In this document: positions 43,769 through 53,084 of the stretch, piece after piece | How positions within the stretch are numbered: the first letter of the stretch is position 1 | How the letters are laid out: every line of letters starts with the position of its first letter | NCBI RefSeq assembly: GCF_014698115.1 | Contig: NZ_JACJSJ010000032.1 | Span: 1-64,000, forward strand | DNA from: Nostoc sp. FACHB-973 | GTDB lineage: Bacteria; Cyanobacteriota; Cyanobacteriia; Cyanobacteriales; Nostocaceae | DNA: 64,000 nt | Reading direction: 5' to 3' | The notes under the pieces: model-generated | What the model was told of the DNA's origin: nothing | The model's input: only the letters and a program-made list of their open reading frames with translations | The model's database searches: none | Made by a program: the position numbers and the translations under genes

Positions 43769-44617
43769 ATGACAAATTTAGCAGCTAAAACAGTACTTTT
43801 GACGGGTGCATCACGCGGTTTAGGAGTATACATTGCTCGCGCTTTAGCTAGAGAGCAAGCAACTGTGGTTTGCGTTTCTCGTTTTAAGCCAGGACTAGAT
43901 ACAACGTGCGCTCAAATCAAAGCTTTGGGTGGGAAAGGGATAAGTATTCCCTTTGATATTAAAAACGTCACAGAATTATCAACCCTCAAACAACAGATTA
44001 ATAAAGTTGTTGATCCAGTAGATATTATAATTAATAATGCTGGCATAGAAATTTACCGAGATTTTGTTGATTATTCTTTGGAGGATCTCCAGTCAATATT
44101 AACAATTAATCTACTGGCTGCTGTTGAATTAACCCGTTTGTTTCTGCCAAGCATGTTGGAGCGGCGTACTGGTCATATTGTTAATATTGCTTCTCTAGCT
44201 GGTAAAAAGGGAGTCCCTTACAACAGCATTTATTCTGCTAGTAAAGCTGGTTTGATTATGTGGACTGATGCTATGCGACAAGAACTAGCTGCTACTGATA
44301 CTAATATTTCGGTAATCTGTCCAGGATATATCTCTGAAACTGGTATGACTGTTAATAGTCGTATATCTGCTCCTTTGTTAGCAGGTACATCTACACCAAC
44401 AGATGTAGCAAACGCAGTAATTAGAGCTATTAAAGAAAACAAAGCAGAGATAATTGTTAATCAAAATCTGGTAACAGCAAATATGGCGAAATTAATGTTT
44501 GCTATCGGGCAATTTTTTCCTCAATTTGTAGATGTCATTTATCATTTGCTGGACGTAGTTAAGCTCAACCGCAGGCGGGCAAATGCGAAAAATTATGCTA
44601 ATCGTTTGTGGCACTAG
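43769..44617 (+). CDS. HetN-like short-chain dehydrogenase (ketoacyl reductase family)
   Basis: A 282-residue SDR. It has the cofactor loop TGASRGLG (12-19), NNAG (89-92) and the triad Ser142, Tyr155, Lys159 (NIAS ... YSASK). Residue numbers and sequence match the HetN ketoacyl reductase family. At 132-136, where HetN carries the patterning pentapeptide RGSGR, this protein has RRTGH, so it probably acts only as a reductase. In Anabaena, hetN also lies at the end of a heterocyst glycolipid synthase cluster, and the position here is parallel. An AAGG ribosome site precedes the ATG. The C-terminal hydrophobic helix (LMFAIGQFFPQFVDVIYHLL) may bind the membrane. Confidence 0.85.
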   Translation: MTNLAAKTVLLTGASRGLGVYIARALAREQATVVCVSRFKPGLDTTCAQIKALGGKGISIPFDIKNVTELSTLKQQINKVVDPVDIIINNAGIEIYRDFVDYSLEDLQSILTINLLAAVELTRLFLPSMLERRTGHIVNIASLAGKKGVPYNSIYSASKAGLIMWTDAMRQELAATDTNISVICPGYISETGMTVNSRISAPLLAGTSTPTDVANAVIRAIKENKAEIIVNQNLVTANMAKLMFAIGQFFPQFVDVIYHLLDVVKLNRRRANAKNYANRLWH

Positions 44618-44621
44618 ATAA

Positions 44622-45023
44622 ATCCGTATCATATCTACTTCATCTAGAGAAGGAGAAATAGAATTTTTCCAAGCTTCTTCTCCTGAATATTCTAGTACTA
44701 TCCCGAAACAAGAGTATAAGGAACGAAACAATATTTTATTCAAAAATACTGTACGAGTTCCCTCCTTGAATCTTGAGACTATCTTGGAAAAATATAAAAT
44801 TGGTGTCATTGACATTTTAGATATAGATGTTGAAGGAACCGAATTAGAAGTATGGACAACTTTTAATTATGAAAAACATAAACCAAAAGTTGTTGTAGTT
44901 TAATGCTACACGTTTGGTCTGGCTGATAATTCAGAAAAAATAAAAAACTTTTTCTCAAAACTACCATACCAACTCGTTCATACCACCCCAACAAATTTTA
45001 TATTTGTGAATTTTTCAACCTAA
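44622..45023 (+). pseudogene. FkbM-family methyltransferase, C-terminal pseudogene
   Basis: A single frame reads through FFQASSPEYSSTIPK, VPSLNLETILEKY and DILDIDVEGTELEVWTTFNY, then meets an in-frame TAA at 44901-44903 after KPKVVVV, and continues in the same frame with NFFSKLPYQLVHTTPTNFIF to TAA 45021-45023. This is the C-terminal part of an FkbM O-methyltransferase with one nonsense codon. The N-terminal SAM-binding half is missing. The remaining gap to 45232 holds only a 32-codon frame (45068-45166) of no known family. Confidence 0.75.
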
Positions 45024-45232
45024 TTTATTTTAAATGTGAGGGTGAGACCAAATTGAATCAATTTCCTATGGAAAAAGTAAGAACCAATGTAAGTCAACTC
45101 TTAGATGAGTTCAAGAGTGAATTCAAACAAAACTACAATCAACTGGTGGCAGAGAAAAGTGTTTAAGTTCATCACCGACTCGTTAAAGAGAAACAATTAA
45201 GTAGGTCAAGCAATTTTCTTAATCAGGATTGT

Positions 45233-45592
45233 ATGAATATGAACTTTACTTTCAACACATGGAGTTTCGTCTTCGCTGCTAGCATTAATACTTGCATTGG
45301 AAATCTGCTATTGAAGCGATCGCGCCTTGAAGCCCCCGACCCTGGTTTAGTATCATTGCTATTGTCCCCTTGGTTTATCAGCGGACTGGTTTTCTACAGC
45401 ATAAATGTAGTGCTATTTGGCAAAGCATTAGATAAATTGCCAGTTTCAACGGCTTACCCTGTCTTCGCTGGGTTGGGATTTGGCTTGATTGCCATTACTG
45501 GAAGTTGGTTTTTTGGAGAACGCCTTGGTCTCAACCAATACGTTGGACTAGGAATAATTTTGATTGGAATCATTATCATGTCGCGTTCCTAA
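45233..45592 (+). CDS. Small multidrug resistance / EmrE-ArnE-like transporter
   Basis: A 119-residue inner-membrane protein with four hydrophobic helices: VFAASINTCIGNLLLK, WFISGLVFYSINVVLFG, AYPVFAGLGFGLIAITGSWFF and YVGLGIILIGIIIMSRS. The conserved SMR pattern (STAYPVFAGLG ... GERL) is present. The usual membrane Glu in helix 1 is absent, which favours the ArnE/EmrE-like subgroup that flips lipid-linked sugars over drug efflux. It starts at 45233 or the Met two codons later. A hairpin follows the stop. Confidence 0.85.
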   Translation: MNMNFTFNTWSFVFAASINTCIGNLLLKRSRLEAPDPGLVSLLLSPWFISGLVFYSINVVLFGKALDKLPVSTAYPVFAGLGFGLIAITGSWFFGERLGLNQYVGLGIILIGIIIMSRS

Positions 45593-45630
45593 TTCTATCG
45601 ATCTCTATTTGCGATCTTTACAAGCCCCAC

Positions 45631-45659
45631 ATCCCCGACTTTTAGCAGAACTCGGGGAT
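45631..45659 (+). terminator. Hairpin after the SMR gene
   Basis: ATCCCCGA ... TCGGGGAT, an 8-bp stem with a 13-nt loop, followed by CTTGTTT and a second small hairpin (TCTCACC / GGTGAGA). It is a probable terminator. Confidence 0.55.
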
Positions 45660-45800
45660 CTTGTTTCTCACCATCGGTGAGAGGTTGAGGTAATTGCATT
45701 TTTGTCAAGAGTGTGCAGGCAAAGGCGATAAATCCAGCTTGTACACTGGCTTTCAGAGATATTTAACCGCGCTTAAGTCTTGATTCTGTGGGGCAGCAGG

Positions 45801-47444
45801 TTAAAAGTACTGTACTACGAAGTCTGCGGCTGTAAGAGTAGATAGATTATTCAGATTCGCAAACTGGGCACCTGTTCCCAAGCCATCTGTAGCACCGTTT
45901 TGGTTATAGAACAATCCACCTGTTATGCTGTTATAAACAATCAAAGCACTACTTTTAGCTGCGTCTCCATCATTGACAACAGTGGCAAACATTTGCTCAG
46001 ATAAAGGTCCACTAGCCAATCCAAAAGTCATAGGGTTTAGAGCAATTTTGTCAGTACCAGACTCAAAATCTTCAATAGTATCTACTCCTAACCATTGAGT
46101 ATTAAAAGCTGCATTGAACCCGAAACCAAAACGATCTGCACCAGTACCACCTATTAACAGGTCGTTGCCATCTTGACCTACTAATAAATCATTGCCACTA
46201 GACCCAGTAATGGAGTCTTTACCGACACCACCCAGGATAGTATCATTGCCTTCGCCGCCATCCAATAAATCATCCCCACCGTAACTATTAATAGAATCAT
46301 TACCACTATTACCAGCTATTTGATCGTTAAAGTTACCAGTTCGGATCAAGTCAGCTGCGTTAGTACCCTTGATATCAAACCGCTCAATGTTTGAGTAAAC
46401 CACTTGATCGGAAGTTGAACTACTGTTGCGGGCATATAATGAGCCAGAGTAAGTGGCTGTATTTACATCTAAAAAAAGACCAGCGTTTGATCCAGTGTAA
46501 GTATTGGCAGAATAGTCTACTTTTAATACATCGATACCAGTACCACCGTCTACTACGTCATATCCAATCCCAGCTGTAACTGTGTCGTTTCCCGCACCTG
46601 TTTTAATTATTTGGTTTCGACTAGATGTGTAGGTGATAGTGTCGTCACCACTACCGATAATAAGTTCGTCTACATATTCAACATCAACAAGTTTGGCTCC
46701 ATTAGATAAGCTAACCTCTGTCTGAGTGACACCTAAGTCGTTGAATACAAGCCCAGTGGTAGCAGCAGAGAGATCAATTCCTTTGACGACATCAATCCCA
46801 GATCCACCATCAATTACATCAATACCTCCACCTGCAATAATAGTGTCATTGCCGCTACCAGCATAAACTTGATCGTTTCCAGCACCGGTTACACCTAGCC
46901 AATCTGCTTTTATGAGATCATCACCATCGCCGCCATAAATAGTATCATTGCCATTGCCATAATTATTGCCTGCGGTGATTGTATCATTGCCATTGCCACC
47001 ATCTAGGAAGTTGTTGCCACTGCGACCATCAATAGTGTCATTGCCTGCATTGCCATAGATTTTATCGTCATAATTTAGACCGAAGAGAAAGTCATTTGCG
47101 AAAGTGCCCGTAATCTGAAGTTTTTCAATATTGGTAAAGTGAACTGAATCGGCGTATGCACCACTGGGATCTGGGGTTCGCCATGCATGTATCTGAAATT
47201 GGCTCCCATAGTCGTACATCTTAATGCCAGATTCATACACTCCTTGGTAGTTATTAGCGGAGTAATCCACTATTAATGTGTCAATCCCATCGCCACCATT
47301 AACTGTGTCTCCTCCATGTCCAGTTGTTGCATAAAAAGTATCATCGCCTTCCTGCCCATAGTACCGTTGAATCTTTCCGACTTCATCCGGCACTAAAAAC
47401 ATTACATCGTTACCTGTAGTTCCATAAAAATCAACGTATGACAT
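45801..47444 (-). CDS. RTX calcium-binding repeat protein, probable type I secretion substrate
   Basis: A 547-residue secreted-type protein made largely of GGxGxDxx[LIV] nonapeptides (GGNGNDTIT, GGDGDDLIK, GGEGNDTIL, GSSGNDLLV, GQDGNDLLI). These bind Ca2+ in beta-rolls, in at least three blocks separated by YSAN-containing spacers (VDYSANNYQG, VDYSANTYTG). The C terminus after the last repeats (GADRFGFGF ... DTIEDFESGTDKI ... LNNLSTLTAADFVVQYF) resembles the tail of RTX proteins exported by type I systems. No Sec signal is present. No exporter lies next to it. No enzymatic domain was seen. Confidence 0.88.
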   Translation of the reverse strand: MSYVDFYGTTGNDVMFLVPDEVGKIQRYYGQEGDDTFYATTGHGGDTVNGGDGIDTLIVDYSANNYQGVYESGIKMYDYGSQFQIHAWRTPDPSGAYADSVHFTNIEKLQITGTFANDFLFGLNYDDKIYGNAGNDTIDGRSGNNFLDGGNGNDTITAGNNYGNGNDTIYGGDGDDLIKADWLGVTGAGNDQVYAGSGNDTIIAGGGIDVIDGGSGIDVVKGIDLSAATTGLVFNDLGVTQTEVSLSNGAKLVDVEYVDELIIGSGDDTITYTSSRNQIIKTGAGNDTVTAGIGYDVVDGGTGIDVLKVDYSANTYTGSNAGLFLDVNTATYSGSLYARNSSSTSDQVVYSNIERFDIKGTNAADLIRTGNFNDQIAGNSGNDSINSYGGDDLLDGGEGNDTILGGVGKDSITGSSGNDLLVGQDGNDLLIGGTGADRFGFGFNAAFNTQWLGVDTIEDFESGTDKIALNPMTFGLASGPLSEQMFATVVNDGDAAKSSALIVYNSITGGLFYNQNGATDGLGTGAQFANLNNLSTLTAADFVVQYF

Positions 47445-48073
47445 TTGTATTTCTCCTTTGTAGGGTCTGTTAGGATGGTTGCGAAGTGTTCTTCATGTCT
47501 ATAGCTTCCTAAATCAACCCTTCATAGTCGATAGATAAAGTTCGTATACTCAGCCTACTAATATCTAGATAAACTTCGTATTCCTTGTTATTCAGCTTGA
47601 AACCCATTGATTTGGGGGCATTACAAGCTATTAACCAATAGCAAGCTCAAACCCTTACTCAATATAAATCAGCAACGACGTAGGGAGGTAAGATCACTTT
47701 CTTCGAGGACAGAAGTAATATCAGAATAGCTAGTTTTACCAACTTTGATCTCAATTAAACGTAAAGTCAGTACTGGTGCGCCACAACGAATAGTACCAAG
47801 TTGAATCAATCGGTCTTTAACTCAATGGTCATAGCTGAAAATTTTAATGAAATAGTTGATTTCAGAATATCTACGGTAACGATAACCAAAGCGATCGCGG
47901 TATTTTAATCTCAATCAATCTTAAATTATCAGGTTAAAAATCTCACAAAGTATGACAATTCGAGAATGTATAAGCCCTCGCCAATGTCCAGCCGCACTCA
48001 AACCTAGCCTACAGCTTGTGCTTTATAGTACAGCAAAACTCTGACGAACGCCGAACCTCTTCTCTTCTAGAAT
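47445..48073. other. Intergenic region with a degenerate minus-strand reading frame
   Basis: The minus strand from 47821 to 47669 reads as about 50 codons flanked by stops (KDRLIQLGTIRCGAPVLTLR ... SYSDITSVLEESDLTSLRRC) without a start. It looks protein-like and may be a decayed gene of unknown family. Nothing else is seen. Confidence 0.35.
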
Positions 48074-50134
48074 GTGAGAAGCCACACTCTAGGCGTCTTG
48101 GCGTTTATGAAGCCAGGTAGAAAACCTCTTTTTTCACGCTCTGGCTTCGATGAAGACTTGTGCTGTGTATGGGTTTTGATCGTGGAATTTTTAAATAATT
48201 TTTTCTCTACTAACCAGTTTATTCCCCACGGACATTGCTACCTCTGGAAACCAGGATTGGTATGGTTGCATCTGCTTTCAGATGTACTAACTGGACTTGC
48301 TTATTATTCAATTCCAGTCATGCTAGTTTATTTTGTTCGCAAACGGCGAGATGTGCCTTTTGGCTGGATGTTCCTGATGTTTAGCACATTCATTGTTGCT
48401 TGTGGCACAACCCATTTAATGGATGTGTGGACGCTTTGGTATCCTACCTATTGGCTATCGGGCTTCATCAAAGCTATCACCGCTTTTGTCTCCGTAGTTA
48501 CGGCGTTAGAACTTGTGCCATTAATACCCCAGGCATTAGCTTTACCGAGTCCTGCCCAACTTGAGGGGGCTAACAGCCAACTTGCAAACGAAATTGCTGA
48601 GCGCAAACGAACTGAGGAAATTTTAAGAGAAAGTGAACAACGTTGGCAATTAGCTTTACGTGGCAATAATGATGGAATTTGGGATTGGAATGTTAAAACT
48701 AATGAAGTTTTCTTTTCGATTCGTTGGAAGGAAATGCTCGGTTACCAAGACCACGAAATTTCTAACCATTTAGATGAAATGTTGACACGAGTGCATCCTG
48801 ACGATCTCGATTGGGTAATACAAGCAGTTCAAGATCACTTTGCGAGGAAAACACCTTTTTACATTACCGAGCATCGAGTTTTATGTAAAGATGGCAGCTA
48901 CAAATGGATTTTAAATCGAGGTCAAGGACTGTGGGATGAAAACGGTAACGTAGTGCGGATGACAGGCTCACACACGGATATCACTGAGCGCAAGCAAGCA
49001 GAGGAAGCACTCAGTAGTCTACTTAACCAATTAGAAAGCATCGTTGACGAACGGACAGCAGAATTAACAAGAATTAATCAATCACTACAAGCAGAAATTA
49101 CTCAGCGCCAACGAATGGAAGCAGCATTGCGGGAAAGCGAACAGCGATTCCGGGCTACATTTGATCGAGCTGCTGTTGGCATTGCTCATGTAGCAATAGA
49201 TGGAAGATGGTTGTTAGTTAACCAGAGGCTTTGTGATATTCTTGGTTACACGCTCCAAGAGCTACAGTTGTTAACTTTCCAAGATATTACCCACCCAGAC
49301 GATCTTGAAACTGACCTGAAATACGTTAACGAGATTCTAGCAGATCGGATTCAAACTTTCTCAACAGAAAAGCGCTATTTCCGCAAAGATACTTCCATAG
49401 TTTGGGTTAACCTCACGGTAGCTTTAATGCGTGAATCTAGCACAGAGCCAAAGTATTTTATTTCTGCGATTGAAGATATTAGCGATCGCAAGCATTCACA
49501 AGAACAAATCAAAGCATCACTCTTAGAAAAAGAGGTATTATTAAAAGAAATTTACCATCGTGTCAAAAACAATTTACAGGTGATTTCTAGTTTGCTAAAT
49601 TTGCAATCTGCGTATATCAAAGACAAAGACGATTTAGTAATATTCCAACAAAGCCAGCAGCGAATTGCATCAATAGCTCTGATTCACGAAAAATTGTATC
49701 AATCTCAAGATTTAGCGAGGATTAATTTTGGTGAATATACTCGAGATTTAGTAGCGAGTTTATTTACTACATACGAAGTCAATGAAGATGCCATCACCGC
49801 CCGAATAAATATTGATGAGGATGTTTCACTAGGCTTGGATACAGCGATTCCTTGTAGCTTAATTATCCATGAGCTTGTATCCAATTCCTTAAAATATGCA
49901 TTTCCTCAAGGTAGAAATGGTTCAATTTATATTGAACTTCATCAAAGTCATGACAATAATTTGATCCTGAGAGTTAGTGATGATGGTATTGGGTTACCTT
50001 CAGATTTTGATTTTAAAAAAATAGGCTCATTAGGTTTACAATTAGTAGATGCTCTCACTTCTCAATTAGCAGGAAGTATCATTATAAAAGGCGACAGTGG
50101 AGTACAATGTCAGCTGATATTTCCATTTATGTAA
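48074..50134 (+). CDS. Ethylene-receptor-like sensor histidine kinase (ETR1-type N domain, PAS-PAS, HisKA_2)
   Basis: 686 residues if started at 48074. The ethylene-binding-like membrane domain only begins near residue 40, so a GTG at 48182 is also possible. The three-helix N domain (DVLTGLAYYSIPVMLVYFVR ... FIVACGTTHLMDVWTLW) has the copper-ligand pair Cys110-x3-His114, as in plant ETR1 and cyanobacterial ethylene receptors. Two PAS domains follow (about 190-310 and 355-470). The kinase is of the HisKA_2 type with His495 (EIYHRVKNNLQVISS), and its ATPase domain shows ELVSNSLKYAFP and DDGIGLP. The next gene, 22 nt downstream, is a response regulator/kinase hybrid, so the two form a signalling pair. 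The ligand may be ethylene; this is inference. Confidence 0.92.
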   Translation: MRSHTLGVLAFMKPGRKPLFSRSGFDEDLCCVWVLIVEFLNNFFSTNQFIPHGHCYLWKPGLVWLHLLSDVLTGLAYYSIPVMLVYFVRKRRDVPFGWMFLMFSTFIVACGTTHLMDVWTLWYPTYWLSGFIKAITAFVSVVTALELVPLIPQALALPSPAQLEGANSQLANEIAERKRTEEILRESEQRWQLALRGNNDGIWDWNVKTNEVFFSIRWKEMLGYQDHEISNHLDEMLTRVHPDDLDWVIQAVQDHFARKTPFYITEHRVLCKDGSYKWILNRGQGLWDENGNVVRMTGSHTDITERKQAEEALSSLLNQLESIVDERTAELTRINQSLQAEITQRQRMEAALRESEQRFRATFDRAAVGIAHVAIDGRWLLVNQRLCDILGYTLQELQLLTFQDITHPDDLETDLKYVNEILADRIQTFSTEKRYFRKDTSIVWVNLTVALMRESSTEPKYFISAIEDISDRKHSQEQIKASLLEKEVLLKEIYHRVKNNLQVISSLLNLQSAYIKDKDDLVIFQQSQQRIASIALIHEKLYQSQDLARINFGEYTRDLVASLFTTYEVNEDAITARINIDEDVSLGLDTAIPCSLIIHELVSNSLKYAFPQGRNGSIYIELHQSHDNNLILRVSDDGIGLPSDFDFKKIGSLGLQLVDALTSQLAGSIIIKGDSGVQCQLIFPFM

Positions 50135-50156
50135 ATATAAATAAAAAACCTCAATT

Positions 50157-51671
50157 ATGACAAATGCCAGAATATTAGTTGTAGAAGATGAAGCTATTGT
50201 TGCCAAGGATTTACAGTATCGACTAAACAAATTTGGTTATACGGTTCCTGCCATAGCTTCTTCCGGGGAAGAAGCTATTAATAAAGCAATGGAAATTTTG
50301 CCAGATTTGGTGCTAATGGATATTAGACTCAAAGGTAAAATTGACGGGATAGAAGCTGCTCAAGAAATCTATAAACGCTTGGATATTCCCATAATTTATT
50401 TGACCGCTTATGCAGATGATAAAACATTAGAACGAGCCAAGATAACTGAACCATTCGGCTATCTACTCAAACCTTTTAAAGAAAAGGAATTACAAACTAA
50501 TATTGAGATAACTTTGGTTAAACATGGTCTAGAAAAGCAATTAAAAGCAAATAAAAAATGGCTGGATGCACTTTTAAAAAGTATCAGCGATGGTGTGATT
50601 GCTAGCGACCTGCAAGAATTGATCACTTTTATGAATCCTGTGGCTGAAAATCTGACCGGATGGAAACAGGAAGAAGCTTGTGGCAGAAATTCATCAGAAG
50701 TATTTAATATTGCCAATGCAGAAACTCATCACCCTCTTGAAAATCCGATTATCAAAGTTCTTCAAGATGGTACTATTGTAAATCTACCAGCAGAAACTAT
50801 TTTGATTGCTAAAGACGGCGCAGAAATACCGATTGATGATAGTGTTGCACCAATTAAAGATGACAAAGATAAAATTACGGGTGCTGTGTTGATATTTCGG
50901 GATATTACTGAGCGCAAACGAGCCATTGAAGCACGTCAAAAGCAAATCGAGCAAGAGCAACTTGTGAGCCAATTAGAGCAGATAAATGAACTCAAAAATG
51001 ACTTCTTGAGCTTAGTTTCTCATGAATTGCGATCGCCTCTGAGCAATATCAAGGTAATGATTCAAATGTTACAAACTTCTACTGGTACTGAGGAAACTCA
51101 GCACTATCTAGAATTGATGGACGGTGAGTGCGATCGCGAGCTAGAACTCATCAACGATTTACTAGACTTACAACGCCTAGAAAGCTCATCCTACTCAATA
51201 ATTACACCTGATGCGTTGTTCTTACAACAGTGGCTACCTTGGGTGATTGAGCCATTTCAAACCCGTATTCAAGAACATCAGCAAACTTTACAGATAAATC
51301 TAAGAGCAGATCTGCCGCCACTTTCCTCAGACAGCACTAGCTTAGAACGAATCTTAGTAGAATTGCTCAATAATGCCTGTAAATACACACCTGCGGGTGG
51401 TGAAATTCTGCTCAGTGTACTTCACAATTCTTCAGAAACACCCCCAAATACTATTATTAGTATTAGTAATTCAGCAGAAATTCCGGCAACAGAATTACCG
51501 CGAATCTTTGAGAAATTCTATCGCCTCCCTCATGCAGACATCTGGAATCAAGGTGGTTCAGGATTAGGTCTACCTATAGTACAGAAATTAATCGAACAAC
51601 TGCAAGGAAAGATTCAAGTAGAAAGCAACAATGGATGGACGACATTCACCTTGACGTTACATGATTTATAG
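50157..51671 (+). CDS. Response regulator receiver - PAS - histidine kinase hybrid
   Basis: 504 residues. The receiver domain (1-125) has acidic Glu10/Asp11, phospho-acceptor Asp55 (LVLMDIRL), Thr83 and Lys105 (LLKPF). PAS is at about 135-255, with a PAC-type end VLIFRDITERK. The HisKA has His289 (LSLVSHELRSPLSN) and the HATPase has ELLNNACKYTP and GGSGLGLPIV. It has no membrane segment. It probably receives phosphate from the ethylene-receptor-like kinase encoded 22 nt upstream and passes the signal on through its own kinase. No DNA-binding output is present. Confidence 0.93.
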   Translation: MTNARILVVEDEAIVAKDLQYRLNKFGYTVPAIASSGEEAINKAMEILPDLVLMDIRLKGKIDGIEAAQEIYKRLDIPIIYLTAYADDKTLERAKITEPFGYLLKPFKEKELQTNIEITLVKHGLEKQLKANKKWLDALLKSISDGVIASDLQELITFMNPVAENLTGWKQEEACGRNSSEVFNIANAETHHPLENPIIKVLQDGTIVNLPAETILIAKDGAEIPIDDSVAPIKDDKDKITGAVLIFRDITERKRAIEARQKQIEQEQLVSQLEQINELKNDFLSLVSHELRSPLSNIKVMIQMLQTSTGTEETQHYLELMDGECDRELELINDLLDLQRLESSSYSIITPDALFLQQWLPWVIEPFQTRIQEHQQTLQINLRADLPPLSSDSTSLERILVELLNNACKYTPAGGEILLSVLHNSSETPPNTIISISNSAEIPATELPRIFEKFYRLPHADIWNQGGSGLGLPIVQKLIEQLQGKIQVESNNGWTTFTLTLHDL

Positions 51672-51713
51672 TTTGTCAGCTTCTATTAGTTCCAAAAACT
51701 GAGATAATTAGAA

Positions 51714-51746
51714 GGAAGAATTCAGAATTCAGAATTCAGGAATCAG
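51714..51746. repeat. CAGAATT short tandem repeat
   Basis: GAATTCAGAATTCAGAATTC lies between the hybrid kinase and argJ, ending 22 nt before the argJ start. Confidence 0.75.
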
Positions 51747-51767
51747 AATAAAAAAGTTAGGTATTTA

Positions 51768-52931
51768 ATGTCATTAACTACATCTTCCACACCTCAAGGA
51801 TTTAGCGCATTTATTACTAACTTGGGAATCCGAGATACAACAGATGATTTTGTCTTGATTAAATCAGAAGTTCCTTGTGTAGCTGATGGAGTTTTTACTC
51901 AAAGTCTTTTCGCCGGGCCGAGTGTTACTATTAGCCGCGATAACTTAAAAGATTCACAAGCACAAGCAATTGTCGTTATATCTAAGAATGCAAATGTCGC
52001 TAATGGTTCTGTTGGTATCGCTGACGCCCAAGAGGTTTTGCAATTAGTTGCAACTGAAACTGGAATTGCTGCACATAATATTGTGATAGCTTCTACAGGT
52101 GTAATTGGTAGACGTTACCCCATTGAAAAAATCCGCGCCGGTTTATTAGGATTGGGGAAAAAATTGACTGCTGCTGATTTTCATGCCGCAGCCCGTGGTA
52201 TTATGACCACCGATACAGTAGCGAAACTAGCTACACGGCAAATCGGAAATGCCAAGCTGGTGGGAATTGCCAAAGGTGTCGGTATGATTGAGCCGAATAT
52301 GGCTACCCTCCTAACTTTCTTTTTTACTGATGCTGCTATTGAAGCAAACAGCCTACGTTCTATTTTTCGTTCTACTATCGATAAAACATTTAATTGCCTG
52401 AGTGTAGACACTGACACTTCTACTAGTGACTCCGCCGTAATTTTAGCAAATGGTTTAGCAGGTGAAGTTCCAGAAGCAGATTTTGCTAATGCATTGCAAG
52501 AAGTTGCACATGAATTAGTCCTGAAAATTGCCAGAGATGCAGAAGGCGCTACTAAGATTATTCAGGTAACTGTCGATTCAGCTATTAACTATGTACAAGC
52601 TAAAAAAGTAGCTAAAGCAATTGTCAATTCACCATTAGTAAAAACTGCGGTTTATGGAGCAGATCCGAACTGGGGACGAGTTGCTATGGCTATAGGAAAA
52701 TGTGAAAATGAACAACAAATCAATCCAGAAAAAGTGGTTATCAGGTTTGACAATGTGAAAGTTTATCCTGATAGTTTAACCGAGGAAAATCTGGAACAAT
52801 TACGGCAAATTATGTCCAAAGACAAAGTAGATATTCATGTTAGTCTTAATATTGGGGAAACTTCTGCAACTGTGTGGGGTTGCGATCTTTCAGAAGGTTA
52901 CATAGAAATTAATGGCAAATATTCAACTTGA
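51768..52931 (+). CDS. argJ: ArgJ-family glutamate/ornithine N-acetyltransferase
   Basis: A 387-residue Ntn-fold enzyme of arginine biosynthesis. It has ASTGVIGRRYP (oxyanion region), the self-cleavage site PNMATLL with nucleophile Thr180 after Ala179, VDTDTSTSDS, AVYGADPNWGRV and the C-terminal CDLSEGYIEINGKYST. The proprotein cleaves itself into alpha and beta chains and transfers acetyl from N-acetylornithine to glutamate. It is somewhat shorter than typical cyanobacterial ArgJ (about 410), and IEPNMATLL replaces the more usual IHPNMATML. It may therefore be a second, specialised copy. No other arg genes are near. Confidence 0.88.
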   Translation: MSLTTSSTPQGFSAFITNLGIRDTTDDFVLIKSEVPCVADGVFTQSLFAGPSVTISRDNLKDSQAQAIVVISKNANVANGSVGIADAQEVLQLVATETGIAAHNIVIASTGVIGRRYPIEKIRAGLLGLGKKLTAADFHAAARGIMTTDTVAKLATRQIGNAKLVGIAKGVGMIEPNMATLLTFFFTDAAIEANSLRSIFRSTIDKTFNCLSVDTDTSTSDSAVILANGLAGEVPEADFANALQEVAHELVLKIARDAEGATKIIQVTVDSAINYVQAKKVAKAIVNSPLVKTAVYGADPNWGRVAMAIGKCENEQQINPEKVVIRFDNVKVYPDSLTEENLEQLRQIMSKDKVDIHVSLNIGETSATVWGCDLSEGYIEINGKYST

Positions 52932-53084
52932 TTATACTGGCTCCCGCACCGATAAGCTAAGGAAAAAATAATTAACCACAGATTAACATACAGCATAATT
53001 CTGAATTAGTATAGCTTCTGTGCCTAGCTACCAGTCCCAGATGGTGTACTTCACGCTTCTTGAAATCTGCTGTAGATCCTCGTA

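Noticed and set aside
44492-44815. 107-codon minus-strand frame
   Set aside because: It is antisense to the HetN-like gene and the FkbM pseudogene, both of which have clear homology motifs.
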